The notes below the pieces were generated by a model, which worked only from the letters and a program-made list of their open reading frames with translations, did not search any database and was not told the DNA's origin. A DNA stretch of 64,000 nucleotides from positions 1-64,000 of the forward strand of contig NZ_SLWN01000006.1 in the NCBI RefSeq assembly GCF_004342025.1, read 5' to 3'. How positions within the stretch are numbered: the first letter of the stretch is position 1; every line of letters starts with the position of its first letter. The position numbers and the translations under genes were made by a program. The stretch is from Kribbella steppae. Its GTDB lineage: Bacteria; Actinomycetota; Actinomycetes; Propionibacteriales; Kribbellaceae. Below are positions 50,682 through 60,688 of the stretch, piece by piece.

Positions 50682-52310
50682 TTACTGCAGCAGGTGGACG
50701 TCGAGTTCGCCGAGTGCGTGTCGTTGCCTGAGCGCCTTCTTGTCGAACTTGCCGACGGAAGTCTTCGGCACCTCGGCGATGAGCGCCCACCGCTCGGGCA
50801 GCTGCCACTTGGGCACCCTGTCGGCCAGGAAGTCCCGCAGCTGGGCGAACGACACCTGCTCGCCGTCGGTGACGACCACAGTGGCCAGCGGACGCTCCCC
50901 CCACCGCTCGTCGACCGCACCGATGACGGCGGCCTCGCGCACGGCTGGGTGAGCCATCAGGTGGTTCTCCAGATCGACGGAGGAGATCCACTCACCGCCG
51001 GACTTGATGACGTCCTTGGAGCGGTCGGTGAGCGCGAGGTAGCCATCGGGGCTGATCACGCCGATGTCGCCGGTCCGCAGCCAGCCGTCGTGGAACTTGT
51101 CCGGGTCGTCGTCGGCGTAGTAGCCGCCGGTGATCCACGGGCCGCGCACCTCGAGCTCGCCGGTGGACTTCCCGTCGGTTGGCACGACCGATCCGTCCGG
51201 TCCGACGAGTCGCGCCTCGACCGGTGCGGGGAACCGGCCCTGACTGAGGCGGTAGCGCCACGACGCCTCCGGATCGGCACCCGCAGGTGGGCGGGCCAAG
51301 GTGCCGAGCGGCGACATCTCGGTCATGCCCCAGGCGTGCAGCAGGGTGACGCCATGGCGTTGTTCGAAGGCCTGCATGAGGGCCGGCGGGCAGGCCGAGC
51401 CGCCGACGATCGCCTCCTCGAGGGAGGAGATGTCGGTGGTCGGATGAGCGTCGACGTACGTGAGCAGCGCCTGCCACACGGTGGGCACGCCGGCGGCCTT
51501 GTTCGGCCGCACTGCTGCGATGAAAGCGGCAAGCGGTTCGGGTGCGAGGAACTGGTTCGGCATGGCGAGGGAGGCGCCGGTCAGGAACGCGGCGTATGGC
51601 AGCCCCCACGCAAGCACGTGGAATTGTGGCACGATCGCGAGGATGTGGTCGCGCGCTGACAGGTCGAACGAGTCGGGTAGCGCGATGCCTGTCGCGTGCA
51701 GGTAGATCGATCGGTGGCTGTAGACCACGCCCTTGGGGTCACCGGTCGTTCCCGATGTGTAGCACATCGCGGCGGCTTGCCGCTCGTCGGTGTCGGGCCA
51801 CGGGTAGCTGTCCGGCTGGGCCGAGATGAGCTGTGCATAGTCGTGGACCGCAACCCCGGACCCGTCGAGCAGGTCGTGGTCGGCGGATCCGTTGACCACG
51901 ACGTGCTCGACGGTCCGCATCGCGGGCAGCAGTTGTGCGAAGGCCGGCAGCAGTGAGGCGTCGACGATGACCACCCGGTCCTCGGCGTGGTTGGCGATGT
52001 AGCAGACCTGCGCCCCACCGAGGCGGATGTTCAGCGGGTGGACAACAGCGCCCATGCACGGCACCGCGAAGTACGCCTCGACGTGCTCCTGGTTGTTCCA
52101 CATGAAGGTGGCCACCCGGTCGCCTTCATGTACGCCGAGGGCGTTCAACGCGTGCGCCAGCCGGGCCGCGTTTTGGCCAACCTGGGCGTACGTCGCCTGC
52201 CTGTGCCCGCCGGGTACGGCGGTGACGAGCCGGCCGGCCCCGCCGAAGGACGTGGCATGCTCCAGGATCCGTCGGAGCTGGAGTGGTACGTCGAGCATCG
52301 TGCTGCGCAT
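50682..52310 (-). CDS. AMP-forming acyl-CoA synthetase
   Basis: A 542-residue ligase with the P-loop YTSGTTGDPKGVVYSH, WGMTEMSPLGTL, the hinge GWLRTGDIGVISPDGYLALT and the catalytic Lys in TSVGKFDKKAL. The start MRSTMLDVPLQLRRILEHA is typical of medium/long-chain synthetases of actinobacteria. It is the last gene of the Liv-type importer operon, 17 bp after the binding protein, so it may activate the imported acid at once (vectorial CoA ligation). Confidence 0.9.
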   Translation of the reverse strand: MRSTMLDVPLQLRRILEHATSFGGAGRLVTAVPGGHRQATYAQVGQNAARLAHALNALGVHEGDRVATFMWNNQEHVEAYFAVPCMGAVVHPLNIRLGGAQVCYIANHAEDRVVIVDASLLPAFAQLLPAMRTVEHVVVNGSADHDLLDGSGVAVHDYAQLISAQPDSYPWPDTDERQAAAMCYTSGTTGDPKGVVYSHRSIYLHATGIALPDSFDLSARDHILAIVPQFHVLAWGLPYAAFLTGASLAMPNQFLAPEPLAAFIAAVRPNKAAGVPTVWQALLTYVDAHPTTDISSLEEAIVGGSACPPALMQAFEQRHGVTLLHAWGMTEMSPLGTLARPPAGADPEASWRYRLSQGRFPAPVEARLVGPDGSVVPTDGKSTGELEVRGPWITGGYYADDDPDKFHDGWLRTGDIGVISPDGYLALTDRSKDVIKSGGEWISSVDLENHLMAHPAVREAAVIGAVDERWGERPLATVVVTDGEQVSFAQLRDFLADRVPKWQLPERWALIAEVPKTSVGKFDKKALRQRHALGELDVHLLQ

Positions 52311-52327
52311 GTTCGTCACCTCGAGGG

Positions 52328-53608
52328 TCAGCGGGACTGTTGGTAGGTGGTGGCAAATGGAGCGGCGAACATTGCCTCGACCTGGGTGAGCCCACCGGCG
52401 GCCTTGGCGTCGGGACGGACCAGGTAGACCTGCCGCGATGGGATCTGACCCGGCTTGCTGTAGTCCAGCGCCGGGACCAGCCCGTTGGTCTGGACGTCCT
52501 GAAGGCTCTGGAACGCCTGCAGCAGGCCGGTCCTCGTCAGCGCATTGTTCTGGCAGGCCTTGGCCAGGATGTTCGCCATGATCTCGCCTTGGGCGTAGCC
52601 GTACATCACGAACCCGGTCTTGAGCTGGTCCGGATACTTCGCCAGGAAGGCGTTGCGGACCTCCGAGGGGCCGGGAGCAGTGGATGAGAACGGCGCGATC
52701 GAGGTGGTCACGAGCAGCCGCTGCTCCAGTGCGGACTTGGCCGGGCTGCGGAGGAGCGCAGGGCTGAAGGCGGGGTTGGAGCCGAGGAAGGTGGCGCCGT
52801 ACCCGGACGCCGCCGCGACACCGACGGCGGAGGCCGTCTGCGCGGGGGTCGTGGTCAGGAGGACGAAGTCGGCTCCCGCGCCTCGCAGTGCGGTGACCTG
52901 ACCGGTGAGGTCGGCGTCGGTCGGCTTGATCTTCTGCTCGATGAGTTGCAGACCGAACTCCTTGGCGGCTGCGCTGCTGCCCGCCGCGGCGTTCTCGCCG
53001 TAGTCGCCCTCGAGGAAGATGTGGCCGATCTTGTCGCCCTTGGCCAGGCCCTTGTTCTCGATCAGCCAGTGGATGCCGTTGATCATCTCGATGTCGTACG
53101 TGCTGCCGGTGATCACGACGTACGGGTTGGTGAGCAGGTTCGACGACCACGATGCCGCCATCGTCAGCATCTGGTCGGTCTCGAGGTCGGGCAGCAGGCC
53201 GGCGATCATCGGTGAGCCGAGCAGCTCGTCGAGCGCGAGCACGTCGTCCTTGATCTGCGCGTAGGCGGTGACCGCGTTCTGGGCGTTGTAGCCGTGGTCC
53301 TTGACGACGAACTCGACCTTCCGATTACAGACACCACCCTGGGCGTTCTTCTTGTCCCAGAAGAGCTGACGTCCCTGTTCCGCGGACTTGCCTGCAGCGG
53401 CGAAAGGCCCGGTCCGATCGGTCAGCACACCGAGCTTGATCACCTGGTCGGTGACGCCCGGGCCGGTTGCCGGCTCTCCGGCGGCGGCCTGGGTTGTGTC
53501 GTCGGTCTTCGTCGAGCATCCGGCGGCCATCAGTACGACGGCGAGCGCGGCGACCAGTAGGGCGCGGGGGCGCGGCAGGGTGTTGGGCGGTGGGGACAAC
53601 CACGACAT
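52328..53608 (-). CDS. LivJ/K-type ABC importer substrate-binding lipoprotein
   Basis: A 426-residue binding protein with a lipobox MAAGC at about residues 27-31 and a Leu/Ile/Val-type domain from KLGVLTDRTGPFAAAGKSA onwards. Such proteins also bind aromatic and fatty acids in catabolic clusters. Together with the neighbouring acyl-CoA synthetase the ligand is more likely a carboxylic acid than an amino acid; this is inference. Confidence 0.9.
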   Translation of the reverse strand: MSWLSPPPNTLPRPRALLVAALAVVLMAAGCSTKTDDTTQAAAGEPATGPGVTDQVIKLGVLTDRTGPFAAAGKSAEQGRQLFWDKKNAQGGVCNRKVEFVVKDHGYNAQNAVTAYAQIKDDVLALDELLGSPMIAGLLPDLETDQMLTMAASWSSNLLTNPYVVITGSTYDIEMINGIHWLIENKGLAKGDKIGHIFLEGDYGENAAAGSSAAAKEFGLQLIEQKIKPTDADLTGQVTALRGAGADFVLLTTTPAQTASAVGVAAASGYGATFLGSNPAFSPALLRSPAKSALEQRLLVTTSIAPFSSTAPGPSEVRNAFLAKYPDQLKTGFVMYGYAQGEIMANILAKACQNNALTRTGLLQAFQSLQDVQTNGLVPALDYSKPGQIPSRQVYLVRPDAKAAGGLTQVEAMFAAPFATTYQQSR

Positions 53609-53645
53609 GAGGATCTCCTTGGTGGGATGGGTGGATCACTTCGGC

Positions 53646-54830
53646 TCAACGACGACGAAACCTGTGCAGGGCTCGGCCGGATCTGCTTCGCAGGCGGCCA
53701 CCGATGGCGGCGGCACCGCCGGGTTCGAACAGCAGTAGCGCGACGATCGCCGCACCGAAAGCGAACTTGGCCGCAACCGCGGGGCTGATGCCCTCGGCAC
53801 CCGCCGGAGCAAGTCCGGGCAGCACGGCCGCATAACGTTCGAGCACGGCGGGCAGGCAGGAAACGAAGGCGGCGCCGGCGACCGCCCCGGCCGGCGAGGC
53901 CAGCCCGCCGATCACCACCATCGCGAGGTATTCGACTGCCAGGGCCATCCCGAAGGTCTCCGGGACGATCCGGCCGAACGCTAGCGCGAGCAGAACACCG
54001 CCGAGGCCGGCGTACATCGAAGAGATCAGGAACGCGTGCGCCTTGTAGCGGGTCACGGGCACGCCCATGATCCCTGCCATGAGCTCGCGATCGCGGATCG
54101 CACGCAGGGCCCGGCCGGGCCGGCCGCGGACCAGGTTCCGGCACGACAGATAGGCGACGGCGGTGACGGTCAGGCCGAGGTACCAGAGCTTCTCCTCGCG
54201 GCCGAACGGCACACCGAGCACGTACAGCGTCTCGCCGGGGATACTGTCGAATCGCCAGCCCAGCAGGGTGAAACCGGGTACGTTGCGGCCGTTGAAGCCC
54301 CCGGTGAGCGCCTCCACGTTGAACAGCACGTGCTGCCCGACGAAGACCAGGCCGAGCGACGCGATGCCGAGATAGATGCCGCGGAGCCTGGCCGCGATCG
54401 GGCTGAACACCAGCCCGGCGGCCCCGGCCAGCAGCACCGCGAGCACGACGGCGACGACCGGCGGCAGAGCCAGGCCGGCCTGGTGGCTCACACCGACGGT
54501 GCGTTCCTCGGCGGCAAGGAACGTGTAGCCGTAGGCACCGACCGCGACGAAGAACGAGTGGCCGAGCGAGAGCTGGCCGGCCTGGCCGAGAAGCAGGCCC
54601 AGGCCGAGCGCTGCGACGGCTCCGGCGAAGGCGAACATGCCGAGGCGGAGCCAGAAGGCATCGACGTACAGCGGGACGGCCATGGCCACGACAAGAGCAA
54701 CCACCGTGGCCACGACTTTTGCGCGAGAGCGTCGTCTGCCGATGCCCCGTAGGTCGACATCGCCGGCTGGCACAGCCACCCGCTCCGCAACCGCTAGCTC
54801 CGGGCCGTGGTCAAATCGTGGATCAGACAC
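53646..54830 (-). CDS. LivM-type ABC importer permease
   Basis: A 394-residue membrane protein starting at GTG 54830, which overlaps the LivH stop by 8 nt. It has an N-terminal polar tail and about ten helices, with the loop GQAGQLSLGHSFFVAVGAYG and the EAA-like region LRAIRDRELMAGIMGV. It forms the translocation pore with LivH. Confidence 0.9.
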   Translation of the reverse strand: MSDPRFDHGPELAVAERVAVPAGDVDLRGIGRRRSRAKVVATVVALVVAMAVPLYVDAFWLRLGMFAFAGAVAALGLGLLLGQAGQLSLGHSFFVAVGAYGYTFLAAEERTVGVSHQAGLALPPVVAVVLAVLLAGAAGLVFSPIAARLRGIYLGIASLGLVFVGQHVLFNVEALTGGFNGRNVPGFTLLGWRFDSIPGETLYVLGVPFGREEKLWYLGLTVTAVAYLSCRNLVRGRPGRALRAIRDRELMAGIMGVPVTRYKAHAFLISSMYAGLGGVLLALAFGRIVPETFGMALAVEYLAMVVIGGLASPAGAVAGAAFVSCLPAVLERYAAVLPGLAPAGAEGISPAVAAKFAFGAAIVALLLFEPGGAAAIGGRLRSRSGRALHRFRRR

Positions 54831-55725
54831 GATGCAGCTCCCTTGTACCGAACAGACCGGATGGGCGGGCCAGCAGCACCAGGACCATGACCACGTAGGG
54901 CATCGCTGAGTGGAAGCCGAGCCCCAGGAACGACAGCTCGCTCGCATAGCCCTGCGTCAGCACCTCGGCCATGCCGACCACGAGGCCGCCGACCACCGCG
55001 CCACCGGTCGAGTCGAGACCGCCGATGATCGCGGCAGGGAAGGCACGCAGCGCGACCGTTGCCGTGACAGGCTCGAGGCCGGGCGCCGGGAACACCGTGA
55101 CGAACAGGCCGGCCACCGCCGCAAGGAGCCCGGCGAGCCCCCAGGCCAGGGCCGACACCCGCGAGCGCCGTACGCCCATCAGCGCAGCCGTCTCGGGGTC
55201 CTCGGCCACCGCACGCATCGCGATTCCCCAGGTCGAGAGCTTGAACCAGGCGAAGAACGCGGTGATGAGCATGAGACCGACAACGAGGGCGACGATGCGG
55301 GTCTGCGGAATGGTCAGGCCGGCGACCGTGATCACGCTGTTCTGCCAGGGATCCCCCATGGGCAGGATGTCCGCGCCGATCCGCCGGTTGATCTCGGTCT
55401 GGACGACGACGTCCACGCCGATCGTCATGATGCTCGCCGCGACGACGGACCGGCGGGCGACCGGACTCACCAGCAGCAACTGGATGACGAGTGAGACGGC
55501 GGCGCCGCCGCCGATCCCGGCCAGCACGGCCGCCCAGAACGGCACGTCGCCCGCAGCGCTCAACCGCGCGGTGACGTACGCGCCCACCATCAGCAACGCG
55601 GGGTGGGCGAAGTTGACCACGCCGCTGGCCTTGTAAACAACGACGAAGCCGAGCGCGAGCAGCGCGTACACCGCGCCGAGCGAGACCCCGCTGACGAGTA
55701 GCTGGAGTAGTTGTGCCATGGTCAT
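54823..55725 (-). CDS. LivH-type ABC importer permease
   Basis: A 300-residue membrane protein with about eight helices, the opening QLLVSGVSLGAVYALLALGF and the EAA-like loop AMRAVAEDPETAALMGV. The ATG at 55725 overlaps the LivG stop (ATGA). It pairs with LivM. Confidence 0.91.
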   Translation of the reverse strand: MTMAQLLQLLVSGVSLGAVYALLALGFVVVYKASGVVNFAHPALLMVGAYVTARLSAAGDVPFWAAVLAGIGGGAAVSLVIQLLLVSPVARRSVVAASIMTIGVDVVVQTEINRRIGADILPMGDPWQNSVITVAGLTIPQTRIVALVVGLMLITAFFAWFKLSTWGIAMRAVAEDPETAALMGVRRSRVSALAWGLAGLLAAVAGLFVTVFPAPGLEPVTATVALRAFPAAIIGGLDSTGGAVVGGLVVGMAEVLTQGYASELSFLGLGFHSAMPYVVMVLVLLARPSGLFGTRELHRV

Positions 55726-56519
55726 TCCTCTCCCGTGCCGAGATACGCGCGCTGTACGTCGGGATCGCTCTGCACGTCGTCTGGTACGCCGTCGGCGATG
55801 CGCCGGCCGAAGTCGAGCACGGTGACCCGGTCGGCGATGGCCATGACCATCCCCATGTCGTGCTCGACGAGCAGGATCGGGATCAGCAGAGCGTCGCGGA
55901 TGTCGCGGACCAGCTGTGCGATGACCGACGTCTCGTGTGCGTTCATGCCGGCGACCGGCTCATCCAGCAGCAGCAGGTCGGGTTCCACGCAGAGCGCCCG
56001 GGCGATCTCGACCCGCTTCTGGTCGCCGTACGACAGCGCACCGGCCGTTGCGCCGAGCTTGTCGCCGAGACCGACGAATGCGCCGATCTCCCGGGCGCGG
56101 GCCCGGTGGTGCCGGTCCTCTCGCCGGGCGGCCGGCAGCCCCAGTGCGGATCCGATGATTCCCGCGCGGGTGAGGTGGTGGCGGCCGAGCATCAGGTTCT
56201 CCTCGACCGTTTCAGACGCCAGCAATGCGATGTTCTGGAACGTGCGGGCCACCCCGAGTCCTGCAACGTCGTGCGGCTGCAGCTTGGTCAAGTCGGTGCC
56301 GCGGAACCAGACCGTGCCGTTCTCCGGCTGGTAGGCGCCCGACACCACGTTGAACAGGGTCGACTTTCCGGCGCCGTTCGGGCCGATGACCGCGTGGACC
56401 GCCATCGGTGCCACGGCGAACGACACGCAGTCGAGGGCGGTCACGCCCGCGAACCGTACGGTGACGCCGTCCACGGTCAGCGCCGGGGCATCAGTCGCGG
56501 ACACGGGAACCTGGCTCAT
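55722..56519 (-). CDS. LivG-type ABC importer ATPase
   Basis: A 265-residue ATPase with Walker A GPNGAGKST, signature LSYGDQKRVEIARAL and Walker B LLLLDEP. The start at 56519 gives an ATGA overlap with LivF; an ATG 9 nt earlier is also possible. Confidence 0.91.
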   Translation of the reverse strand: MSQVPVSATDAPALTVDGVTVRFAGVTALDCVSFAVAPMAVHAVIGPNGAGKSTLFNVVSGAYQPENGTVWFRGTDLTKLQPHDVAGLGVARTFQNIALLASETVEENLMLGRHHLTRAGIIGSALGLPAARREDRHHRARAREIGAFVGLGDKLGATAGALSYGDQKRVEIARALCVEPDLLLLDEPVAGMNAHETSVIAQLVRDIRDALLIPILLVEHDMGMVMAIADRVTVLDFGRRIADGVPDDVQSDPDVQRAYLGTGEE

Positions 56520-57316
56520 CGCACCCACCGCCGCAGCTGCTCCCGCGGACCAGCCGCGGTCAGCTCCTGGTCGACCGCCGCCTCGGTGTCACGTCCCAGA
56601 TACAGGTCGCGGACGGTGTCGTCGGCGGCGAGCACGCCCGCCGGCCCGGACAGGGACACCTCACCGGTAGTCAGTACGAAGGCGTGAGCGGCCACGGACA
56701 GCGCCATCGCGGCGTTCTGCTCGACCACCAGGATGGTCGTGCCACGCGCGTTGATCTCCGTGATCACCTGCGCGATCTGGCCGACGACCTGCGGGGCCAG
56801 TCCCAGCGACGGCTCGTCGAGCAGCAACAGCCGGGGGTCAGCCATCAGCGCTCGCCCGATGGCCAGCATCTGCTGCTGGCCGCCGGACAGCAGTCCGGCC
56901 CGCTCGTCGCGGCGGTCATGCAGGATGGGGAACAGCTCGCAGACGAACCGCCGGGCCCGCCGATTCGCCGCGGCGTCGTGCACGCCGAAACTGCCGATGC
57001 GCAGGTTCTCTCCGACGGTGAGTCGTTCGAAGATCCGCCGACCCTCGGGCGCCTGGACGATGCCGACTGCGACGATCGCCGCAGCCGAACGCCTGGTGAT
57101 AGGGCGACCGTCGAACACGATCTCGCCGCGGTCGGCGGCCGCCCCGTGCTCGGCGAGGACGCCGGATATGGCCCGCAGCAATGTCGTCTTGCCCGCGCCG
57201 TTGCTGCCCAGGACGGCGACCACGGCACCAGCCGGCACCTCCAGCGAGACGTTCCGCAACGCGGTGATCGCTCGTCCGTAGCTCACCTGGAGCTCGCGAA
57301 CGGTGAGAGTCGGCAT
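56516..57316 (-). CDS. LivF-type ABC importer ATPase
   Basis: A 266-residue ATPase with Walker A GSNGAGKTT, signature LLSGGQQQMLAIGRAL and Walker B LLLLDEPSLGLAP. It is the first gene of a six-gene minus-strand operon (two ATPases, two permeases, binding protein, acyl-CoA synthetase). The 213-bp region to the divergent histidine kinase gene holds the promoter. Confidence 0.91.
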   Translation of the reverse strand: MPTLTVRELQVSYGRAITALRNVSLEVPAGAVVAVLGSNGAGKTTLLRAISGVLAEHGAAADRGEIVFDGRPITRRSAAAIVAVGIVQAPEGRRIFERLTVGENLRIGSFGVHDAAANRRARRFVCELFPILHDRRDERAGLLSGGQQQMLAIGRALMADPRLLLLDEPSLGLAPQVVGQIAQVITEINARGTTILVVEQNAAMALSVAAHAFVLTTGEVSLSGPAGVLAADDTVRDLYLGRDTEAAVDQELTAAGPREQLRRWVR

Positions 57317-57529
57317 CAGAGTCCTCCTCTGTTCGGCGGCGTATGACCGAACAGAGTGCGGCGTCGTGACCGACCACGTGTAGCCGCAGGTGGAGATCGC
57401 CGTACGGACATCTCCATCTGGAGATGGCGCTCGTCCTGCTGGCCGAGGGAGGATGTCGAACGAGGCGTCGAGGTGCCGCGACTTCGCGAGCCGCCCTCAG
57501 GCGCCGGGAGCTGGATCTAGGTGATCAAC

Positions 57530-58666
57530 ATGGGGAACCGCCCACGCGAGGCTGTGTCTCCCGACGTACTTCTCCGTCTCGACGAGGAGTACGCCAGCAT
57601 CCTCGCGCTGCTCGATCGAGCCGCCGCTATGCAACGAATCGTGACGAGGGTGCCGCAGCTGACCGGCGTCGACGTGGCGTGGGTGGGTCGACCGGACGGG
57701 GCGGACCGGCTGGTGTTGCAACACACAGTCAACATCGTGACGGAGGGCGTCGACGGCCTCGTTGTTCCCATCGGCACCGGGCTAGGGGGTCAAGTGTTCG
57801 CCCAGCGCCGCCCGCTGTGGGTCAGGGACTACGGCTCAGCGCCCGACATCACCCATCACTTCAGGGCACAGGCCGAGGCCGAGGGCGTCATTGCGATGAT
57901 CGCCGTCCCGATCCTCCACGACGGCGGCCTGCTCGGCGTGCTGTACGGCGCGAATCGCCGGATGACCGACTTCGGCGACCGCACTGCCGGCGCTCTCGAG
58001 CAGCTGGCGACCCGGACCGCCGCCGCGCAGGTCGTCGCCGAACGTGCCCGGCACGCAGCCGAGGTCGCCGTGCATGAGGAACGCCGCCGCGTCGCCCTCG
58101 AGCTCCACGACTCGGTGGGCGCCATGCTCTTCACTCTCCGCGCCGGCCTCCAGAGGCTCTGCGACGAGCCTGCGCTCGACGAGGCGGTCCGCACACGGCT
58201 GACCGTCCTGGACCAGCACGCGACAGAGGCAAGCGCGGCGTTGCGCGGCTCACTGCAGGTGCTGAGTGCCCCGCCGGAGCAGGTGGCCCTCTGCGTCGCG
58301 TTGCGCGAGCACTGCCGGGCATTCCAGGACCGCACGGGCGTCAACACCCGGGTGATCACGCTGACCGAGCTGCCAAATCTGCCGCGGTCCCGGATCGGCA
58401 CACTGGCGAACGCCGCGCGGGAGGCTCTCCTGAACGTGGAGAAGCACGCCAGGGCGCAGTCCGTGGTGGTCAGCGTCTTCGCCCTCCGTGAGGGCGTGGC
58501 GATGACCGTCTCGGACGATGGCGTCGGACTGGAGTCCGACCCACACTCCGCCGGGGGCCTGGGCCTGGCGGCGATGTCGGAACAGGTCGCCCGGGTCGGC
58601 GGGACGGTCACCATCGGACGTAACGACGACGCCGGTGTGACCTTCCAGGCCTGGGTGCCGAGATGA
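57530..58666 (+). CDS. GAF-domain sensor histidine kinase (NarL/DesK type)
   Basis: A 378-residue soluble kinase. A GAF domain spans about residues 35-175 (GTGLGGQVFAQRRPLWV). The HisKA_3 phosphoacceptor region is EERRRVALELHDSVGAMLFT, and the ATPase has ANAAREALLNVEKHA and DDGVGLE. The ATG at 57530 has AGGTGA 5 nt upstream and is preferred over the GTG at 57521. No membrane helix is seen, so it senses a cytoplasmic signal. It is coupled by ATGA to its response regulator, and both are divergent from the Liv-type operon, their likely target. Confidence 0.88.
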   Translation: MGNRPREAVSPDVLLRLDEEYASILALLDRAAAMQRIVTRVPQLTGVDVAWVGRPDGADRLVLQHTVNIVTEGVDGLVVPIGTGLGGQVFAQRRPLWVRDYGSAPDITHHFRAQAEAEGVIAMIAVPILHDGGLLGVLYGANRRMTDFGDRTAGALEQLATRTAAAQVVAERARHAAEVAVHEERRRVALELHDSVGAMLFTLRAGLQRLCDEPALDEAVRTRLTVLDQHATEASAALRGSLQVLSAPPEQVALCVALREHCRAFQDRTGVNTRVITLTELPNLPRSRIGTLANAAREALLNVEKHARAQSVVVSVFALREGVAMTVSDDGVGLESDPHSAGGLGLAAMSEQVARVGGTVTIGRNDDAGVTFQAWVPR

Positions 58667-59295
58667 AGACGCGCATCGTCCGGGTGCTGGTCACCGATGA
58701 CCACCCGATCGTGCTCGACGGGGTGACGCTCGCCCTCCAGAACACACCGTGGCTTCAGGTGGCCGGCTACGCGCGCAGCGGGCGTGAGGCGATCACCGCT
58801 GTCGAGCGGCTCAAACCGGACGTGGTCCTCCTCGACCTGCGGTTGCCCGACATGCTCGGCCCCGAAGTCGTGCAAGCGCTGCGCGCCCAGGACTCCGCGG
58901 TCAAGATCATCCTGTTCACCGCCTATCCCGATCACGCGGCCCTGGACGCGGCTCTCGCGGCCGGCGCGCACGGCGCCGTTGTCAAGGACACCGAACGCGA
59001 CGACCTGGTCGACGCCATCAGACGCGTCATGGCCGGCGAACGGGTCCTCTGCATCAACGCCGCCGGCAGCAGCGGCGCGGCTCTGAGCCGCAAGCTCCGC
59101 GAGCACGGTCTGACGCGGCGTGAGTACGACATCCTGCGGCGTGTCGCGATGGGCGAGACGAACCCCGAGATCGCGGTCGCGCTGGGGCTCACCCGCAACA
59201 CGGTCAAGACCTATCTTCAACGCACGCTGGAGAAGCTCGGGGCGCGCAACCGCGTCGAGGCTCTCTCACGAGCTAGCCAGCTCGGCATCCTTTGA
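58663..59295 (+). CDS. NarL/LuxR-type response regulator
   Basis: A 210-residue regulator. The receiver domain has acidic residues DD at 12-13, the phospho-acceptor Asp58 in LLDLRLPD and a Lys in AVVKDTE. The C-terminal LuxR helix-turn-helix reads GETNPEIAVALGLTRNTVKT. It overlaps the kinase gene by 4 nt and is probably phosphorylated by it to act on the divergent importer operon. Confidence 0.9.
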   Translation: MKTRIVRVLVTDDHPIVLDGVTLALQNTPWLQVAGYARSGREAITAVERLKPDVVLLDLRLPDMLGPEVVQALRAQDSAVKIILFTAYPDHAALDAALAAGAHGAVVKDTERDDLVDAIRRVMAGERVLCINAAGSSGAALSRKLREHGLTRREYDILRRVAMGETNPEIAVALGLTRNTVKTYLQRTLEKLGARNRVEALSRASQLGIL

Positions 59296-59311
59296 ATCCG
59301 GCACCACAACC

Positions 59312-59769
59312 TCAAGTTTGGGGGGCTGGATGGCACTCTGTACTCGTCCTGCGTAAGGCGCGAAGCCGTCGATGCCCGAAGCAACTAAGGTAGTTCCTGC
59401 CGGCTGATGACGCGCGGCAGATCTCGTCGGAGGCGACCATCGCCGCTGCACCGCCGGCCACGAGCGCGAGCCGCGGTGATATCGCCGCAAGACCGGTGCT
59501 GGTGATCGCGTCGACGTACGCTGCCGCATCGGTCCGGCGCCCGGCGCGGACAGCCGCATCGACCAGGTCCAGGATTTCACCCACAACGCGCGCGGTGCAT
59601 GGGAGGGGATCGTTCGTCCCGGGAGGACGTCGGTGGCGTGCTGGTAGGCGGCTTCGAAGTCACCTCGACCGAGGGCGGCGAGTGCCTTGGCGTGCGATGC
59701 ATGGTTGAGGACGTAGCCGATCCGGCTGGGTGCCGCCCACTGAATCAGCTCGTCCGTCAGGGCTGTCAC
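59312..59769 (-). pseudogene. Fragment of a large LuxR-family ATPase regulator
   Basis: Two frames on the minus strand together read RIGYVLNHASHAKALAALGR, GDFEAAYQHATDVLPGR, SHAPRALWV, then VDAAVRAGRRTDAAAYVDAI and SPRLALVAGGAAAMVA. This is the repeat-rich middle of LuxR/MalT-like ATPase regulators. A frameshift lies after ALWV, and both the ATPase part and the DNA-binding C-terminus are missing. Confidence 0.6.
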
Positions 59770-59796
59770 AGTTTGGTCGTCGCCACGTGCGGCGGC

Positions 59797-60098
59797 GATC
59801 AGAGCCAGGTCATACCGCGGCGGCCCAGCGCATCGTCGGTGCGCATCTGGTCCTCAATGCGAAGGGTCAAGAGGCACTTGAGCCGCGGCTTGGCAAGGCC
59901 TGTGCCGCCGCGGCAGCTGCCGCCGGTGGCATCCCGGTACTTCCTCTGAGTTCAACCGATTCAGACGTTGAGATCATCATCGTTCCGGATGGCCAATGCG
60001 TCCAGGCGCGTCGTCTGGTCATCAGCAAAGACAATGGCGACGTGGTCGCGGACAAGGAAGTTGTGCTGCCCACGCCCGCAGATGTGTCGCCACGCTGA
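59797..60098 (+). other. Orphan coding-like fragment, unknown
   Basis: An open frame has fairly coding-like sequence from RIVGAHLVLNAKGQEALEPR through DVEIIIVPDGQCVQARRLVI to a stop at 60098. It has no start with a ribosome binding site and no recognised family. It is most likely the 3' part of a lost gene. Confidence 0.3.
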
Positions 60099-60413
60099 AC
60101 GGAGGAACTGCCTCCGACATCCCATGGCGTTCCCGCGGCTCGGGAACCGGCCCTCCGGCGGCAGCGGGTCGAACGCAACGGCTGGACAAAGTGCCGACGG
60201 GAACGACGCACGGCAGCCGCTGCGAGAGTTCGCGACCTGTCGCCGAGCCGCCCGTGACGCCGTGGCTCGACCGGCAGGTCCCCTGCGGGAGATTGAGCGG
60301 ATCCGCGGGAGCCAGCCGGTCGGCTTCAGCTCGGAGTACCTGAGGATTTGAGGCTGTCTGAAGGTCGTGGCGCATCCTGGTGGTGTCCGGTACTACAGGG
60401 GAGGGGGAAGGCC
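60099..60413. other. No recognisable gene
   Basis: Nothing with coding character or symmetry was seen here apart from a purine-rich run (GGGGAGGGGGAAGG) just before the small gene at 60414. Confidence 0.4.
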
Positions 60414-60620
60414 ATGGACAGCACGGACACTGAGGGGCTCGCGGTGAAGCAGGAACGGCCGAAGTTGCGGTTTCCGATGATGGCGAACGATCAGGGTGGG
60501 ATCGGGGGCGTGCATCTCGGCGACGTTTGCCACAATCACGTCCTCACGGAGGTCTACGCCGACTTCGACGGTGAGGGGCACCTCGTCCAGTTGCACACTC
60601 ACGACATCGGTAGCTGCTGA
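60414..60620 (+). CDS. Small protein of unknown function with strong ribosome binding site
   Basis: A 68-residue frame starts at ATG after the purine-rich GGGGAGGGGGAAGG. The C-terminal half holds five histidines, two cysteines and several acids (GDVCHNHVLTEVYADFDGEG, then LVQLHTHDIGSC). This could bind a metal. I do not recognise the family. It is the most gene-like frame between 59.3 and 62.4 kb, but the surroundings are decayed. Confidence 0.45.
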   Translation: MDSTDTEGLAVKQERPKLRFPMMANDQGGIGGVHLGDVCHNHVLTEVYADFDGEGHLVQLHTHDIGSC

Positions 60621-60688
60621 CGGCAGTAGCCGGGCTGACAGATCCGGGGGCTGCTAAGCAGTCACCGGGTCGGGCCGAACGCGTGTGC

